Source: Candidatus Protoclostridium gallicola (lineage in GTDB: Bacteria > Bacillota > Clostridia > Christensenellales > Pumilibacteraceae). From it: a stretch of 64,000 nucleotides of DNA. The position numbers and the translations under genes are program-made. Below, in pieces: positions 28,690 to 36,642 of this stretch (the first letter of the stretch is position 1; each line of letters starts with the position of its first letter). The notes below the pieces were generated by a model that saw nothing but the letters and a program-made list of their open reading frames with translations, did no database searches and had not been told where the DNA came from. Location: contig CAJFLE010000001.1 in the NCBI GenBank assembly GCA_904387375.1, forward strand, positions 1 through 64,000. The letters run 5' to 3'.

Positions 28690-28706
28690 ACGTCACGGCC
28701 TCTCAA

Positions 28707-28718
28707 AAACAAACGTTC
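28707..28718 (-). promoter_or_regulatory. SOS (LexA) box-like site, dinB side
   Basis: Minus strand GAACGTTTGTTT, one mismatch from the Gram-positive LexA core GAAC-N4-GTTC, between the dinB -10 box and start codon. Confidence 0.45.
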
Positions 28719-28732
28719 TATATTGTGTATAT

Positions 28733-28761
28733 ATTTTACTCCGTCTGTGCGGGAAAGTCAA
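28733..28761 (-). promoter_or_regulatory. dinB promoter
   Basis: Minus strand TTGACT, 17-base spacer, TAAAAT, 43 bases upstream of the start codon. Confidence 0.72.
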
Positions 28762-28767
28762 CCGATA

Positions 28768-28779
28768 GAACGTATTTTC
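28768..28779 (+). promoter_or_regulatory. SOS (LexA) box-like site, upstream of both promoters
   Basis: GAACGTATTTTC, one mismatch from GAAC-N4-GTTC, embedded in AGAACGTATTTTCT. It abuts the dinB -35 box and lies about 40 bases upstream of the uvrB -35 box. With the site at 28707 it forms a nine-base inverted repeat (ACGTTCTAT / ATAGAACGT). Confidence 0.45.
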
Positions 28780-28819
28780 TAAAAATTTACGGAAATTGCC
28801 TGAACTCCCGCACTTTCGC

Positions 28820-28848
28820 TTGACAAAGCGCCCGCGCGGCAATAAAAT
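28820..28848 (+). promoter_or_regulatory. uvrB promoter
   Basis: Perfect TTGACA (28820-28825), 17-base spacer, TAAAAT (28843-28848), 36 bases before the ATG. Confidence 0.78.
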
Positions 28849-28884
28849 GTATGAAAAGGTAAAATATCGGAAAGAAGAACGATA

Positions 28885-30855
28885 ATGGATAAATTCGAAG
28901 TTGTATCGCCGTATAAGCCGACGGGCGACCAGCCGCAGGCAATTGACAGCATTGCGGAGGGGATAGAGAACGGGCTGCGCCATCAGGTGCTGCTCGGCGT
29001 CACCGGCAGCGGCAAAACGTATACCATGGCAAAGATAATAGAGCGGATCAACCGGCCCGCTCTCGTTCTCGCGCACAACAAAACGCTGGTGGGTCAGCTC
29101 TGCAACGAGTTCCGCGAACTGTTTCCGAACAACCGCGTGGAATATTTCGTGTCCTATTACGATTACTTCCAGCCCGAGGCGTATATCGTGCCCACCGACA
29201 CTTATATAGAGAAAGATCTCGCCATAAACGACGAGCTGGACAAACTCCGCCACTCGGCGACGTGCAGCCTTGCCGAGCGCCGCGACACCATCGTGGTTGC
29301 GAGCGTTTCGTGCATATACGGCCTCGGCGCGCCCGGCGAATACTACCGCATGTCCGTTTCGCTCCGTCCGGGTCAGGAGATTTCCCGCGACGCGCTCATC
29401 CGCCGCCTCGTGGAAATCAACTACACGCGTTCGGACACCGATTTCGAGCGTACCAATTTCCGCGTCAAGGGCGACGTCGTGGATATATTCCCGGCGTCCA
29501 GTTCCGAGCGCGCCGTGCGCGTGGAGTTTTTCGGCGACGAAATCGAACAGCTGTCCGAAATAGAAGCGCTGACGGGCAGGGTGCTCTCCCGGCTCAAGCA
29601 TGCGGCGATTTTCCCCGCGTCGCACTACGCCGTCGAACAGGCGACCATGCGCAGCGCGCTGGAAAACATCTCGCACGATCTCGACGAACGCATAAAGTTT
29701 TTCGAGGATCAGGGCAAGCAGATAGAGGCGTACCGCATAAAGCAGCGCACCAACTACGATATGGAGATGATGCGCGAAATAGGGTACTGTTCGGGCATCG
29801 AGAATTACTCGCGTTACTTCGACGGCCGCGCGCCCGGACAGCCGCCGTATACGCTTCTCGACTATTTTCCCGACGACTTCATAATGTTCATAGACGAAAG
29901 CCATATGAGCCTGCCGCAGCTGCGCGCGATGTACAACGGCGACAGGGCGCGCAAAAAGAATCTCGTCGATTACGGCTTCCGTCTGCCTGCGGCTTTCGAC
30001 AACCGCCCGCTCAATTTCGACGAATTCAACGAGCGTATCCCGCAGGTCGTGTATGTTTCCGCCACGCCCGGACCGTACGAGCTGTCCAAGGCGGATAATA
30101 TCGCCGAGCTCGTCATACGCCCGACCGGACTCGTCGATCCGCCCGTCGAGGTGCGTCCGGTGACCGGACAGATCGACGACCTGCTCGGCGAACTGAAAGC
30201 TACCATTGCCGCGGGCGGCCGCACGCTCGTCACCACGCTTACCAAAAAGATGAGCGAGAACCTTACCGACTTTCTGGCGGAGCAGGGCATAAAGGTGCGC
30301 TATCTCCATTCGGACATAGATACCATGGAGCGCATGGAGCTTATAATGGGACTGCGCCGGGGAGACTTCGACGTGCTCGTCGGCATCAACCTGCTGCGCG
30401 AGGGTCTCGACCTGCCCGAAGTCCGGCTCGTCGCCATACTCGACGCGGACAAGGAGGGGTTCCTGCGCAGCGAATCGTCGCTCATACAGACCATAGGCCG
30501 CGCCGCCCGTAACTCCGAAAGCAAGGTCATAATGTACGCCGACACGATCACCGGCTCCATGCGGAGGGCAATAGACGAAACCAACCGCCGCCGCGAAAAA
30601 CAGACGGCGTACAATAAAGAGCACGGCATCACTCCCAAGACGATTGTTAAAAAAATAGCCAATTCTCTCGAAATAACCACGAAAGCTACGTCTGACATAG
30701 CAGAGGGAGATATAGGAAAACAGATCGAATCGCTCCAGTCTCTCATGAAGGCCGCGTCGGCCGCGCTCGATTTCGAGACCGCGATAAAACTCCGCGACCG
30801 CATAGGCGAACTGAAACGTCTGGAACGAGAAGTGAACAAGCAGAAGAACAGATAG
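28885..30855 (+). CDS. uvrB: Excinuclease ABC subunit B
   Basis: Damage-verifying helicase-like subunit of UvrABC nucleotide excision repair. 656 residues: Walker A GVTGSGKT at 38-45, beta-hairpin region [12 protein letters not shown], Walker B IDESH, helicase motifs with [14 protein letters not shown] and QTIGRAARN, and the C-terminal UVR domain ([20 protein letters not shown]). ATG with a GAAAGAAG-type site. Followed closely by ogt. Confidence 0.97.
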   Translation: MDKFEVVSPYKPTGDQPQAIDSIAEGIENGLRHQVLLGVTGSGKTYTMAKIIERINRPALVLAHNKTLVGQLCNEFRELFPNNRVEYFVSYYDYFQPEAYIVPTDTYIEKDLAINDELDKLRHSATCSLAERRDTIVVASVSCIYGLGAPGEYYRMSVSLRPGQEISRDALIRRLVEINYTRSDTDFERTNFRVKGDVVDIFPASSSERAVRVEFFGDEIEQLSEIEALTGRVLSRLKHAAIFPASHYAVEQATMRSALENISHDLDERIKFFEDQGKQIEAYRIKQRTNYDMEMMREIGYCSGIENYSRYFDGRAPGQPPYTLLDYFPDDFIMFIDESHMSLPQLRAMYNGDRARKKNLVDYGFRLPAAFDNRPLNFDEFNERIPQVVYVSATPGPYELSKADNIAELVIRPTGLVDPPVEVRPVTGQIDDLLGELKATIAAGGRTLVTTLTKKMSENLTDFLAEQGIKVRYLHSDIDTMERMELIMGLRRGDFDVLVGINLLREGLDLPEVRLVAILDADKEGFLRSESSLIQTIGRAARNSESKVIMYADTITGSMRRAIDETNRRREKQTAYNKEHGITPKTIVKKIANSLEITTKATSDIAEGDIGKQIESLQSLMKAASAALDFETAIKLRDRIGELKRLEREVNKQKNR

Positions 30856-30864
30856 GAGGAAATC

Positions 30865-31380
30865 ATGATTTACACGGCGCATTACGATTCGCCGCTCGGC
30901 GGTATGACTATGGCGTGCGACGGAATCGCTCTCGTCGGCTTATGGTTCGACGGACAGAAATATTTCGGCGCGCCAGGCGGCGCGGAGGAGAACGCGGATA
31001 TTCCCGTTTTCCGCGAAACGATGAAATGGCTGGACGTTTATTTTGCGGGAGAAAATCCCGGTTTCGTTCCGCAGCTTTCCCTGAACGGTTCGCCGTTCCG
31101 CCGCGCGGTGTGGGACCGCCTGCTCGGAATTCCGTACGGAAGCACGGTTACGTACGGCGAAATCGCGGAGGAACTCGGCCGCCGTTACGGCCGCCGCATG
31201 TCGGCGCAGGCGGTCGGCGGAGCGGTGGGGCACAATCCGGTTTCGCTTATCGTGCCGTGCCACCGCGTCGTAGGTTCGGACGGCAGCCTGACGGGCTATG
31301 CCGGCGGCGTGGATAAAAAACTGCGCCTGCTCGCGCTGGAAGGCGCGGACGTGTCCGCATTGAAAATGCCGGATATGTGA
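30865..31380 (+). CDS. ogt: Methylated-DNA-protein cysteine methyltransferase
   Basis: 171 residues. Suicide alkyl transferase that repairs O6-alkylguanine; active-site Cys132 in VPCHRVVG, with the N-terminal RNase-H-like part and the DNA-binding GSTVTYGEIAEEL helix. AGGAGG site; only nine bases after uvrB, so it joins the damage-response operon. Confidence 0.93.
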   Translation: MIYTAHYDSPLGGMTMACDGIALVGLWFDGQKYFGAPGGAEENADIPVFRETMKWLDVYFAGENPGFVPQLSLNGSPFRRAVWDRLLGIPYGSTVTYGEIAEELGRRYGRRMSAQAVGGAVGHNPVSLIVPCHRVVGSDGSLTGYAGGVDKKLRLLALEGADVSALKMPDM

Positions 31381-31393
31381 AATTTGGGGCGGA

Positions 31394-31822
31394 ATGATGA
31401 GTAAATTTGCGTATATGCGAAAACCGATTTGTCTGACAATTGCGTCTTTGTGCTTTTGTTGTCTGTGCATTCTCGGTCCGGCATGTTCTTATGAACGGCC
31501 GCCGGAGCGGCTGCCTTACGGGGCGGTGCTTTTCGATAAAGCTGAAAGACGGGCGACGGAAGATTTTTTGACGGAAAACCGTACAAACAGTCCTGCCGAA
31601 GACGACGATGACGAATTGCCCGATGAGAGAATCCTGATAATGGATTCGGAGGAGGAATTCGATTCCGCGTTCGATTCGTTTCCGGAGGAAGTGGCGTTCC
31701 CGCACGATATACTGGTCGTATATTTCTTTGCCGATATTTATTACGGTTTCGAATGTAAATTGCTTTGCCCACTCAGCGCTGTCTGGTCACAAAATTATCC
31801 GATTGCGATTATGAGAATATAA
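31394..31822 (+). pseudogene. Small lipoprotein-like gene, probably frameshifted near its 3' end
   Basis: 142 residues as read. Hydrophobic N-terminus followed by LGPACS, a plausible lipobox, then an acidic segment (EDDDDELPDE) and a domain with MDSEEEFDSAFDSFPEEV and LVVYFFADIYYG. The last 25 residues change character (lower acidity, no pattern), while another frame over 31770-31840 continues with acidic, plausible coding (LSDCDYENIKVDISYD) before a stop. This suggests a small deletion or a broken gene; a genuine short protein is also possible. Unrelated to the repair genes upstream. Family not recognised. Confidence 0.45.
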
Positions 31823-31870
31823 AAGTCGATATAAGTTACGACTGATGCCGGCGGTTTCCGGACTGCCGCA

Positions 31871-31910
31871 AAAGCAAAACGCCTTCCGTCGAAGGAAGGC
31901 GTTTTGCTTT
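31871..31910. terminator. Bidirectional terminator before fba
   Basis: Perfect 17-base stem (AAAGCAAAACGCCTTCC and complement) with a six-base loop; works for the lipoprotein gene on plus and fba on minus. Confidence 0.92.
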
Positions 31911-31926
31911 ATGTTTTATGAAATTT

Positions 31927-32892
31927 TTACGCTTTGCCTGCGCAGCCGAGCACGTCGACGAGCTTATGACGCACAAGCTCCTTGATGTTTGCTCTTGCGG
32001 GCTTGAGGTATTCTCTGGGGTCGAACTTGTCCGGATGCTCTGCGAAGAACTTTCTGATCGTTCCGGTCATTGCCAGACGGAGGTCGGAGTCGATGTTGAT
32101 CTTGCAGACGGAAAGCTTTGCGGCTTCGCGCAGCTGATCCTCGGGCACGCCGATTGCGTCCGGCATCTTTCCGCCGAACTCGTTGACCATCTTCACGTAT
32201 TCCTGGGGAACGGAAGACGAGCCGTGAAGCACGATGGGGAAGTTGGGCAGTCTCTTGCTCACTTCTTTGAGGATGTCGAAACGAAGCGCGGGGGGAACGA
32301 GCACGCCTTCCGCGTTTCTCGTGCACTGCTCGGGCTTGAACTTATATGCGCCGTGGCTGGTGCCGATGGCGATTGCGAGGGAGTCGACGCCCGTCTTGGA
32401 AACGAATTCTTCCACTTCCTCGGGCTTCGTGTACGAGCCTTCGCCTTCGACGACGACTTCGTCCTCGATACCCGACAGGGTGCCGAGCTCGCCTTCGACG
32501 ACCACGCCGTGATCGTGAGCGTACTCGACGACTTTCTTGGTCAGCGCGATGTTATCCTGGAAGGACTTGGACGAACCGTCGATCATGACGGACGTGAAAC
32601 CGCCGTCGATGCACGCCTTGCAGGTCTCGAAATCGGGACCGTGGTCGAGGTGCAGAACGATGGGAATATCGGGGCACTCGATTACGGCAGCCTCGACGAG
32701 CTTGACGAGGTAGGTGTGGTTGGCGTAAGCGCGGGCGCCTTTGGACACCTGAAGGATAACGGGAGCTTTCTCTTCCTGGCACGCTTCGGTGATGCCCTGG
32801 ACGATCTCCATGTTGTTGACGTTGAAAGCGCCGATCGCATAGCCGCCGGCATACGCTTTCTTGAACATTTCGGTACTTGTTACTAAAGGCAT
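31927..32892 (-). CDS. fba: Class II fructose-1,6-bisphosphate aldolase
   Basis: Zinc aldolase of glycolysis and gluconeogenesis, cleaving fructose-1,6-bisphosphate to two triose phosphates. 321 residues with zinc ligands in LHLDHGPDFE, GTSHGAYKF and VLHGSSSVP, and phosphate-binding NIDSDLRLA. AGGGTT-type site upstream. A TATAAT on minus lies near 32942. Stand-alone transcription unit between terminators. Confidence 0.95.
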   Translation of the reverse strand: MPLVTSTEMFKKAYAGGYAIGAFNVNNMEIVQGITEACQEEKAPVILQVSKGARAYANHTYLVKLVEAAVIECPDIPIVLHLDHGPDFETCKACIDGGFTSVMIDGSSKSFQDNIALTKKVVEYAHDHGVVVEGELGTLSGIEDEVVVEGEGSYTKPEEVEEFVSKTGVDSLAIAIGTSHGAYKFKPEQCTRNAEGVLVPPALRFDILKEVSKRLPNFPIVLHGSSSVPQEYVKMVNEFGGKMPDAIGVPEDQLREAAKLSVCKINIDSDLRLAMTGTIRKFFAEHPDKFDPREYLKPARANIKELVRHKLVDVLGCAGKA

Positions 32893-33003
32893 AAAAACCC
32901 TCCATAGAAATTGTTTTTTGCTTTATAAGCCGTTCTGCAAAGATTATACTACGAAACGGCTCAAATTTCCACTGTTTTGACGCCATATTTGAAATTTTTT
33001 TGA

Positions 33004-33032
33004 TAGACATTCGCCGCAAATGGGGTTATAAT
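33004..33032 (+). promoter_or_regulatory. Promoter of the M29 aminopeptidase
   Basis: TAGACA (33004-33009), 17-base spacer, perfect TATAAT (33027-33032), 36 bases before the ATG. Confidence 0.65.
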
Positions 33033-33068
33033 ATATATGTAAAAGACAATATACGGAGATGTAACATT

Positions 33069-34184
33069 ATGCTCGACCCCAGAATAACAAGACTTGCGAC
33101 CAATCTCGTAAACTACTCCGTCGCCGCAAAACCGGGCGACAAGGTACTGATCGAGGCCACCGACGTAGACACCGCAATGGTGACCGAACTCATTAAGGCG
33201 GTATACGCCGCAGGCGCCTATCCCTTCGTGGAAACGTATAAGGGCAAGGTCAACGCCGCGCTCATATCCGGCACTTCGGAAGAACACAGCCGCCTGCTCG
33301 CCGAATACGCGAAGTACCGCATGGAGCGCATGGACTGCTATATAGGCGTGCGCGGCAACGAAAACGCCTTCGATATGTCCGGCGTGCCCGACTCCAAAAA
33401 CGAAATATACAAAAGGCTGTATTCCTATCCGGTGCATCACGAGATCCGCGTGAACACGACGCGCTGGGTAGTGCTGCGCTGGCCCAACGATTCCATGGCG
33501 CAGCTGTCCGGCGTGCCTACCGACGAGTTCGAAAAGCATTACTTCGACGTGTGCTGCATGGATTATGCGAAGATGGACAAGGCCATGGACGCGCTCAAAG
33601 CGCTTATGGACAGGACGGACAAAGTGCGCCTCGTCGCCGGGGGCACCGACCTGACCTTCTCCATAAAGGGCATACCCGCGGTCAAATGCTCCGGGCACAT
33701 GAACATACCCGACGGCGAGGTGTACACCGCGCCCGTAAAGGACAGCGTCAACGGCCGCATAACGTACAACGTGCCTTCCATCGAAAACGGCGTGAAATAC
33801 GAGAACGTTTCGCTGCGCTTCGAAAAGGGTAAGATCGTGGAAGCCACGGGCAATTATCCGGATAAGATCAACGCCATATTCGACACCGACCCGGGCGCGC
33901 GCTACGTCGGCGAATTCGCGCTGGGCGTCAACCCGTTCATAACCAAACCCATGGGCGACATACTCTTCGACGAGAAGATATCCGGTTCGATTCATTTCAC
34001 TCCCGGCTGCTGCTACGAAGACGCATATAACGGCAATCAGTCCGCGGTGCATTGGGATCTCGTGCTCGTCATGACTCCGGAGTACGGCGGCGGCGAGATC
34101 TGGTTCGACGACGTGCTGATCCGCAAGGACGGACTGTTCGTGCTGCCCGAACTCGAATGCCTCAATCCGGATAATCTGAAATAA
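33069..34184 (+). CDS. M29-family metalloaminopeptidase (AmpS/PepS-like)
   Basis: 371 residues from ATG 33069, which has GGAGATG upstream; the longer frame from 33000 crosses the promoter. Metal ligands of the M29 family are visible: Glu in PDGEVYTAP, Glu in GEFALGVN, His in SIHFTPG, His in VHWDLV and Asp in WFDDVLI. Removes N-terminal residues from peptides in the cytoplasm. Confidence 0.92.
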   Translation: MLDPRITRLATNLVNYSVAAKPGDKVLIEATDVDTAMVTELIKAVYAAGAYPFVETYKGKVNAALISGTSEEHSRLLAEYAKYRMERMDCYIGVRGNENAFDMSGVPDSKNEIYKRLYSYPVHHEIRVNTTRWVVLRWPNDSMAQLSGVPTDEFEKHYFDVCCMDYAKMDKAMDALKALMDRTDKVRLVAGGTDLTFSIKGIPAVKCSGHMNIPDGEVYTAPVKDSVNGRITYNVPSIENGVKYENVSLRFEKGKIVEATGNYPDKINAIFDTDPGARYVGEFALGVNPFITKPMGDILFDEKISGSIHFTPGCCYEDAYNGNQSAVHWDLVLVMTPEYGGGEIWFDDVLIRKDGLFVLPELECLNPDNLK

Positions 34185-34192
34185 ACTCTTAT

Positions 34193-34207
34193 CGATAATT
34201 ATTATCG
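34193..34207. promoter_or_regulatory. Fur-type operator, upstream copy
   Basis: Perfect 7-1-7 palindrome CGATAAT-T-ATTATCG, one base pair off the Fur consensus, 19 bases upstream of the regulator's -35 box and just after the aminopeptidase stop. Confidence 0.65.
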
Positions 34208-34225
34208 TTATCATGCCTTAAATCG

Positions 34226-34254
34226 TTGACATAAACGGATTATTATGATATATT
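34226..34254 (+). promoter_or_regulatory. Promoter of the Fur-family regulator and rubrerythrin
   Basis: Perfect TTGACA (34226-34231), 17-base spacer, TATATT (34249-34254). The predicted start point near 34261 is inside the Fur box at 34257. Confidence 0.8.
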
Positions 34255-34256
34255 AT

Positions 34257-34271
34257 TGATAATAATTATCA
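34257..34271. promoter_or_regulatory. Perfect Fur box at the transcription start
   Basis: TGATAATAATTATCA equals the Bacillus Fur consensus TGATAAT-N-ATTATCA exactly. It covers the expected start site and lies two bases before the regulator's ATG, so a bound repressor would block transcription of its own operon. Confidence 0.85.
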
Positions 34272-34273
34272 TT

Positions 34274-34672
34274 ATGAAAAGAAATACCGTACAAAAACGA
34301 CAGGTCGTGGACATAATGCGGCGGCTGGGCAACCACCCGAGCGCAGAAATGGTGTACGACGCCGTCCATATAGAGCATCCGAGTATAAGCAAGGCCACCG
34401 TTTACAGAATATTGAAGGACGAGGCCGAGCAGGGCACGCTCAGGAACATAGACGTTCCGGGCGGGGTGCACCGCTACGACCACCGCACCGACGACCACTG
34501 GCACATCCGCTGCCGCAGGTGCGGGCGTATCTGCGACGTGGAACTTTCCGACGTGCGCCTGCCCGAGGCGGTCGCGCCCGAAGGATGGAACGTCGAAAAT
34601 ATGTCCGTCATCATGAGCGGATTGTGCGCGGACTGCCGCGATGCCGAACTCCGCGAAGCGAAAAGCGAATAA
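34274..34672 (+). CDS. Fur-family transcriptional regulator (PerR/Fur type)
   Basis: 132 residues from ATG 34274; an upstream TTG would translate the operator and is rejected. Winged-helix region (HPSAEMVYDAV, SKATVYRILKDEAEQG), regulatory metal site HRYDHRTDDHWHIRC, and the structural zinc Cys4 site as CRRC and CADC. Likely represses itself and the downstream rubrerythrin in response to peroxide or iron. The operator is a Fur rather than a classic PerR box, but the rubrerythrin partner suggests a PerR-like role; the sequence alone does not decide. Confidence 0.9.
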   Translation: MKRNTVQKRQVVDIMRRLGNHPSAEMVYDAVHIEHPSISKATVYRILKDEAEQGTLRNIDVPGGVHRYDHRTDDHWHIRCRRCGRICDVELSDVRLPEAVAPEGWNVENMSVIMSGLCADCRDAELREAKSE

Positions 34673-34693
34673 ATCAACCGGGAGGTTAAAAAT

Positions 34694-35236
34694 ATGAAGG
34701 AACTCAAGGGGACCAAGACGGAAATGAATCTCTGGACCGCTTTTGCGGGGGAGAGTCAGGCGAGGACGAAATACACGTATTACGCTTCGCAGGCGAAGAA
34801 GGACGGCTTCGTACAGATAGCCAACATCTTCGAGGAGACGGCAAACAACGAAAAAGAACACGCCAAACTGTGGTTCAAGTATCTGCACGGCGGCAAGATT
34901 CCTTCCACCGCGGAGAATCTCAAAGACGCCGCGGACGGCGAGAACTACGAGTGGACGGATATGTACGCCAAGTTCGCCAAGGAAGCGAGGGAAGAGGGCT
35001 TCGACGAGATCGCGGCCAAGTTCGAAGGCGTGGGCGCCGTCGAGAGAGAGCATGAAAAACGCTACCTCAAACTGCTTGCCAACGTCAACGGCAAGCTCGT
35101 GTTTACCAAGGACGGCGACGCTATATGGCAGTGCCTCAACTGCGGCCACGTCGTTATCGGCAAGAGCGCTCCCGAAATCTGCCCCGTCTGCAATCATCCG
35201 CAGTCGTATTTCCAGCTCCGCGCCGAAAATTACTGA
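34694..35236 (+). CDS. rbr: Rubrerythrin
   Basis: 180 residues. The ferritin-like four-helix domain carries the diiron ligands in [22 protein letters not shown] and [10 protein letters not shown]; the C-terminal rubredoxin domain has CLNCGHV and [11 protein letters not shown]. Reduces hydrogen peroxide in anaerobes. GGGAGG site, 21 bases after the regulator, in the same operon. Confidence 0.96.
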   Translation: MKELKGTKTEMNLWTAFAGESQARTKYTYYASQAKKDGFVQIANIFEETANNEKEHAKLWFKYLHGGKIPSTAENLKDAADGENYEWTDMYAKFAKEAREEGFDEIAAKFEGVGAVEREHEKRYLKLLANVNGKLVFTKDGDAIWQCLNCGHVVIGKSAPEICPVCNHPQSYFQLRAENY

Positions 35237-35253
35237 TAAATATGAATAATCCG

Positions 35254-35288
35254 AAAAACGGCTTCCGCGCGGGCGGCGGCCGTTTTCG
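35254..35288 (+). terminator. Terminator after rubrerythrin
   Basis: Outer stem AAAACGGC / GCCGTTTT with GC-rich inner bases, followed by TTTTCG. Confidence 0.65.
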
Positions 35289-35289
35289 C

Positions 35290-35319
35290 TTGTCAAACCG
35301 CCGCGCGCGGTGATATAAT
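35290..35319 (+). promoter_or_regulatory. tatD promoter, nearly leaderless
   Basis: TTGTCA (35290-35295), 18-base spacer, perfect TATAAT (35314-35319), nine bases before the ATG at 35329; the leader would be about three bases. Confidence 0.72.
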
Positions 35320-35328
35320 CATACGGAT

Positions 35329-36102
35329 ATGACAGATACTCATTGCCACATTACGGACGAAAGATACGACGCCGGAGAGATTATACGAGCCATGGAAAGC
35401 GACGGGCTGGAAGCGCTCGTAACCGTGGGCTACGATACCGCGTCGTCGCTGAAGGCGGCGGAGCTTGCCGCGCGTCATCCGCGCGTTTATGCCGCCGTCG
35501 GCCTGCACCCGAGCGAGCTGGATCACGAACCGGATTATGACGGGGTGCTGCCTCTTCTCTCGCAGCCCGGCGTCGTGGCTTACGGCGAGATCGGACTCGA
35601 TTACCACTGGGACGACGGTCCGGACAGGGAAACGCAGAAGAGGCGTTTCGCCGAGCAGCTCGAAATCGCGATCGGCGCGCGCCTGCCCGTCATCGTGCAT
35701 TCCCGCGACTGCGACGGCGACATGCTGCCGCTGCTGAAAAGTTTCGCGCCGCGCCTGACGGCCGGACTGGTCATGCACTGCTTTTCCTCGTCCGCCGAGC
35801 TTGCGAGAGAATACGTGAAACTCGGGTTTTATATCTCTTTCGCCGGTCCTGTGACGTTCAGAAACGCCAGGAAAGGCGACGTCATACGCGCCGTCCCAGA
35901 CGAACTGCTCCTTGCTGAAACGGACTGCCCGTATCTGACGCCGGTGCCGCACCGCGGCGAAGTCAACTATCCGAAGTACGTGCGCTATACGATAGAAAAG
36001 CTCGCGGAAGAGCGCGGGCGCACGTTCGGAGAAATCGAAGAGCTGACGTCGCGCAATGCCCGCCGGCTGTTTGCGAAAATGAACGCGGAGGAAAAAATAT
36101 GA
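35329..36102 (+). CDS. tatD: TatD-family metal-dependent deoxyribonuclease
   Basis: 257 residues. Metal ligands in TDTHCHITDE (His4, His6), GEIGLDYHW, HSRDCDGD, MHCFSSS and ETDCPYLTP match the TatD TIM-barrel hydrolases (3'-5' DNA/RNA exonuclease activity in characterised members). Overlaps dtd by four bases. Confidence 0.94.
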   Translation: MTDTHCHITDERYDAGEIIRAMESDGLEALVTVGYDTASSLKAAELAARHPRVYAAVGLHPSELDHEPDYDGVLPLLSQPGVVAYGEIGLDYHWDDGPDRETQKRRFAEQLEIAIGARLPVIVHSRDCDGDMLPLLKSFAPRLTAGLVMHCFSSSAELAREYVKLGFYISFAGPVTFRNARKGDVIRAVPDELLLAETDCPYLTPVPHRGEVNYPKYVRYTIEKLAEERGRTFGEIEELTSRNARRLFAKMNAEEKI

Positions 36103-36542
36103 GATCGGTGATTCAGCGCGTGCTTTCCGCACGCCTGTCAGTGGACGGAAAAACGGTGAGCGAAATCGGGAAAGGCCTCGTCGTATACTTCGGCGTGGGG
36201 CGCGGCGACTGCGAAACGGACTGCGACGTCACCGTGCGCAAAATAGCAAACATGCGCATATTCGGGGACGGCGAAGGCAAGATGAACAGGTCCGCGCTGG
36301 GCGAGGGGCTGGAAGTACTGTTCGTTTCCCAGTTCACGCTGTACGCGGACTGCCGCAGGGGCAACCGTCCCGGCTTCTCGGACGCCGAGGAACCCGCTCG
36401 CGCCGCCGCGCTGTACGACTATGCGGCGGACGCACTCGCACGCACCGGACTGACCGTGAAAAAAGGCGTGTTCGGCGCGGATATGCGCATAGAACAGGTG
36501 AACGACGGCCCCGTAACGATCATCTACGACACCCGCGCGTAA
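36099..36542 (+). CDS. dtd: D-aminoacyl-tRNA deacylase
   Basis: 147 residues, usual length. Motifs SQFTLYAD (about 76-83) and C-terminal NDGPVTIIYDT (GPVT) mark DTD, which removes D-amino acids from mischarged tRNAs. ATGA overlap with tatD. Confidence 0.95.
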   Translation: MRSVIQRVLSARLSVDGKTVSEIGKGLVVYFGVGRGDCETDCDVTVRKIANMRIFGDGEGKMNRSALGEGLEVLFVSQFTLYADCRRGNRPGFSDAEEPARAAALYDYAADALARTGLTVKKGVFGADMRIEQVNDGPVTIIYDTRA

Positions 36543-36605
36543 TATGCCGTATTATGTGTTAATTAAACGTATTCGCAAAAATCCTCAAATTCTTTAACGC
36601 ACGCA

Positions 36606-36635
36606 TTGACAAGCGCACGGCAGTTGTGTTATACT
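36606..36635 (+). promoter_or_regulatory. Promoter of the Rho-like gene, predicted leaderless
   Basis: Perfect TTGACA (36606-36611), 18-base spacer, TATACT (36630-36635), seven bases before the GTG at 36643. An overlapping ATG at 36641 is in another frame that stops after eight codons. Confidence 0.78.
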
Positions 36636-36642
36636 GTCTAAT

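Noticed and set aside
34256-34273. Upstream TTG start adding MIIIII to the Fur-family regulator
   Set aside because: Those codons are the operator palindrome read as protein; the ATG at 34274 gives the usual start.
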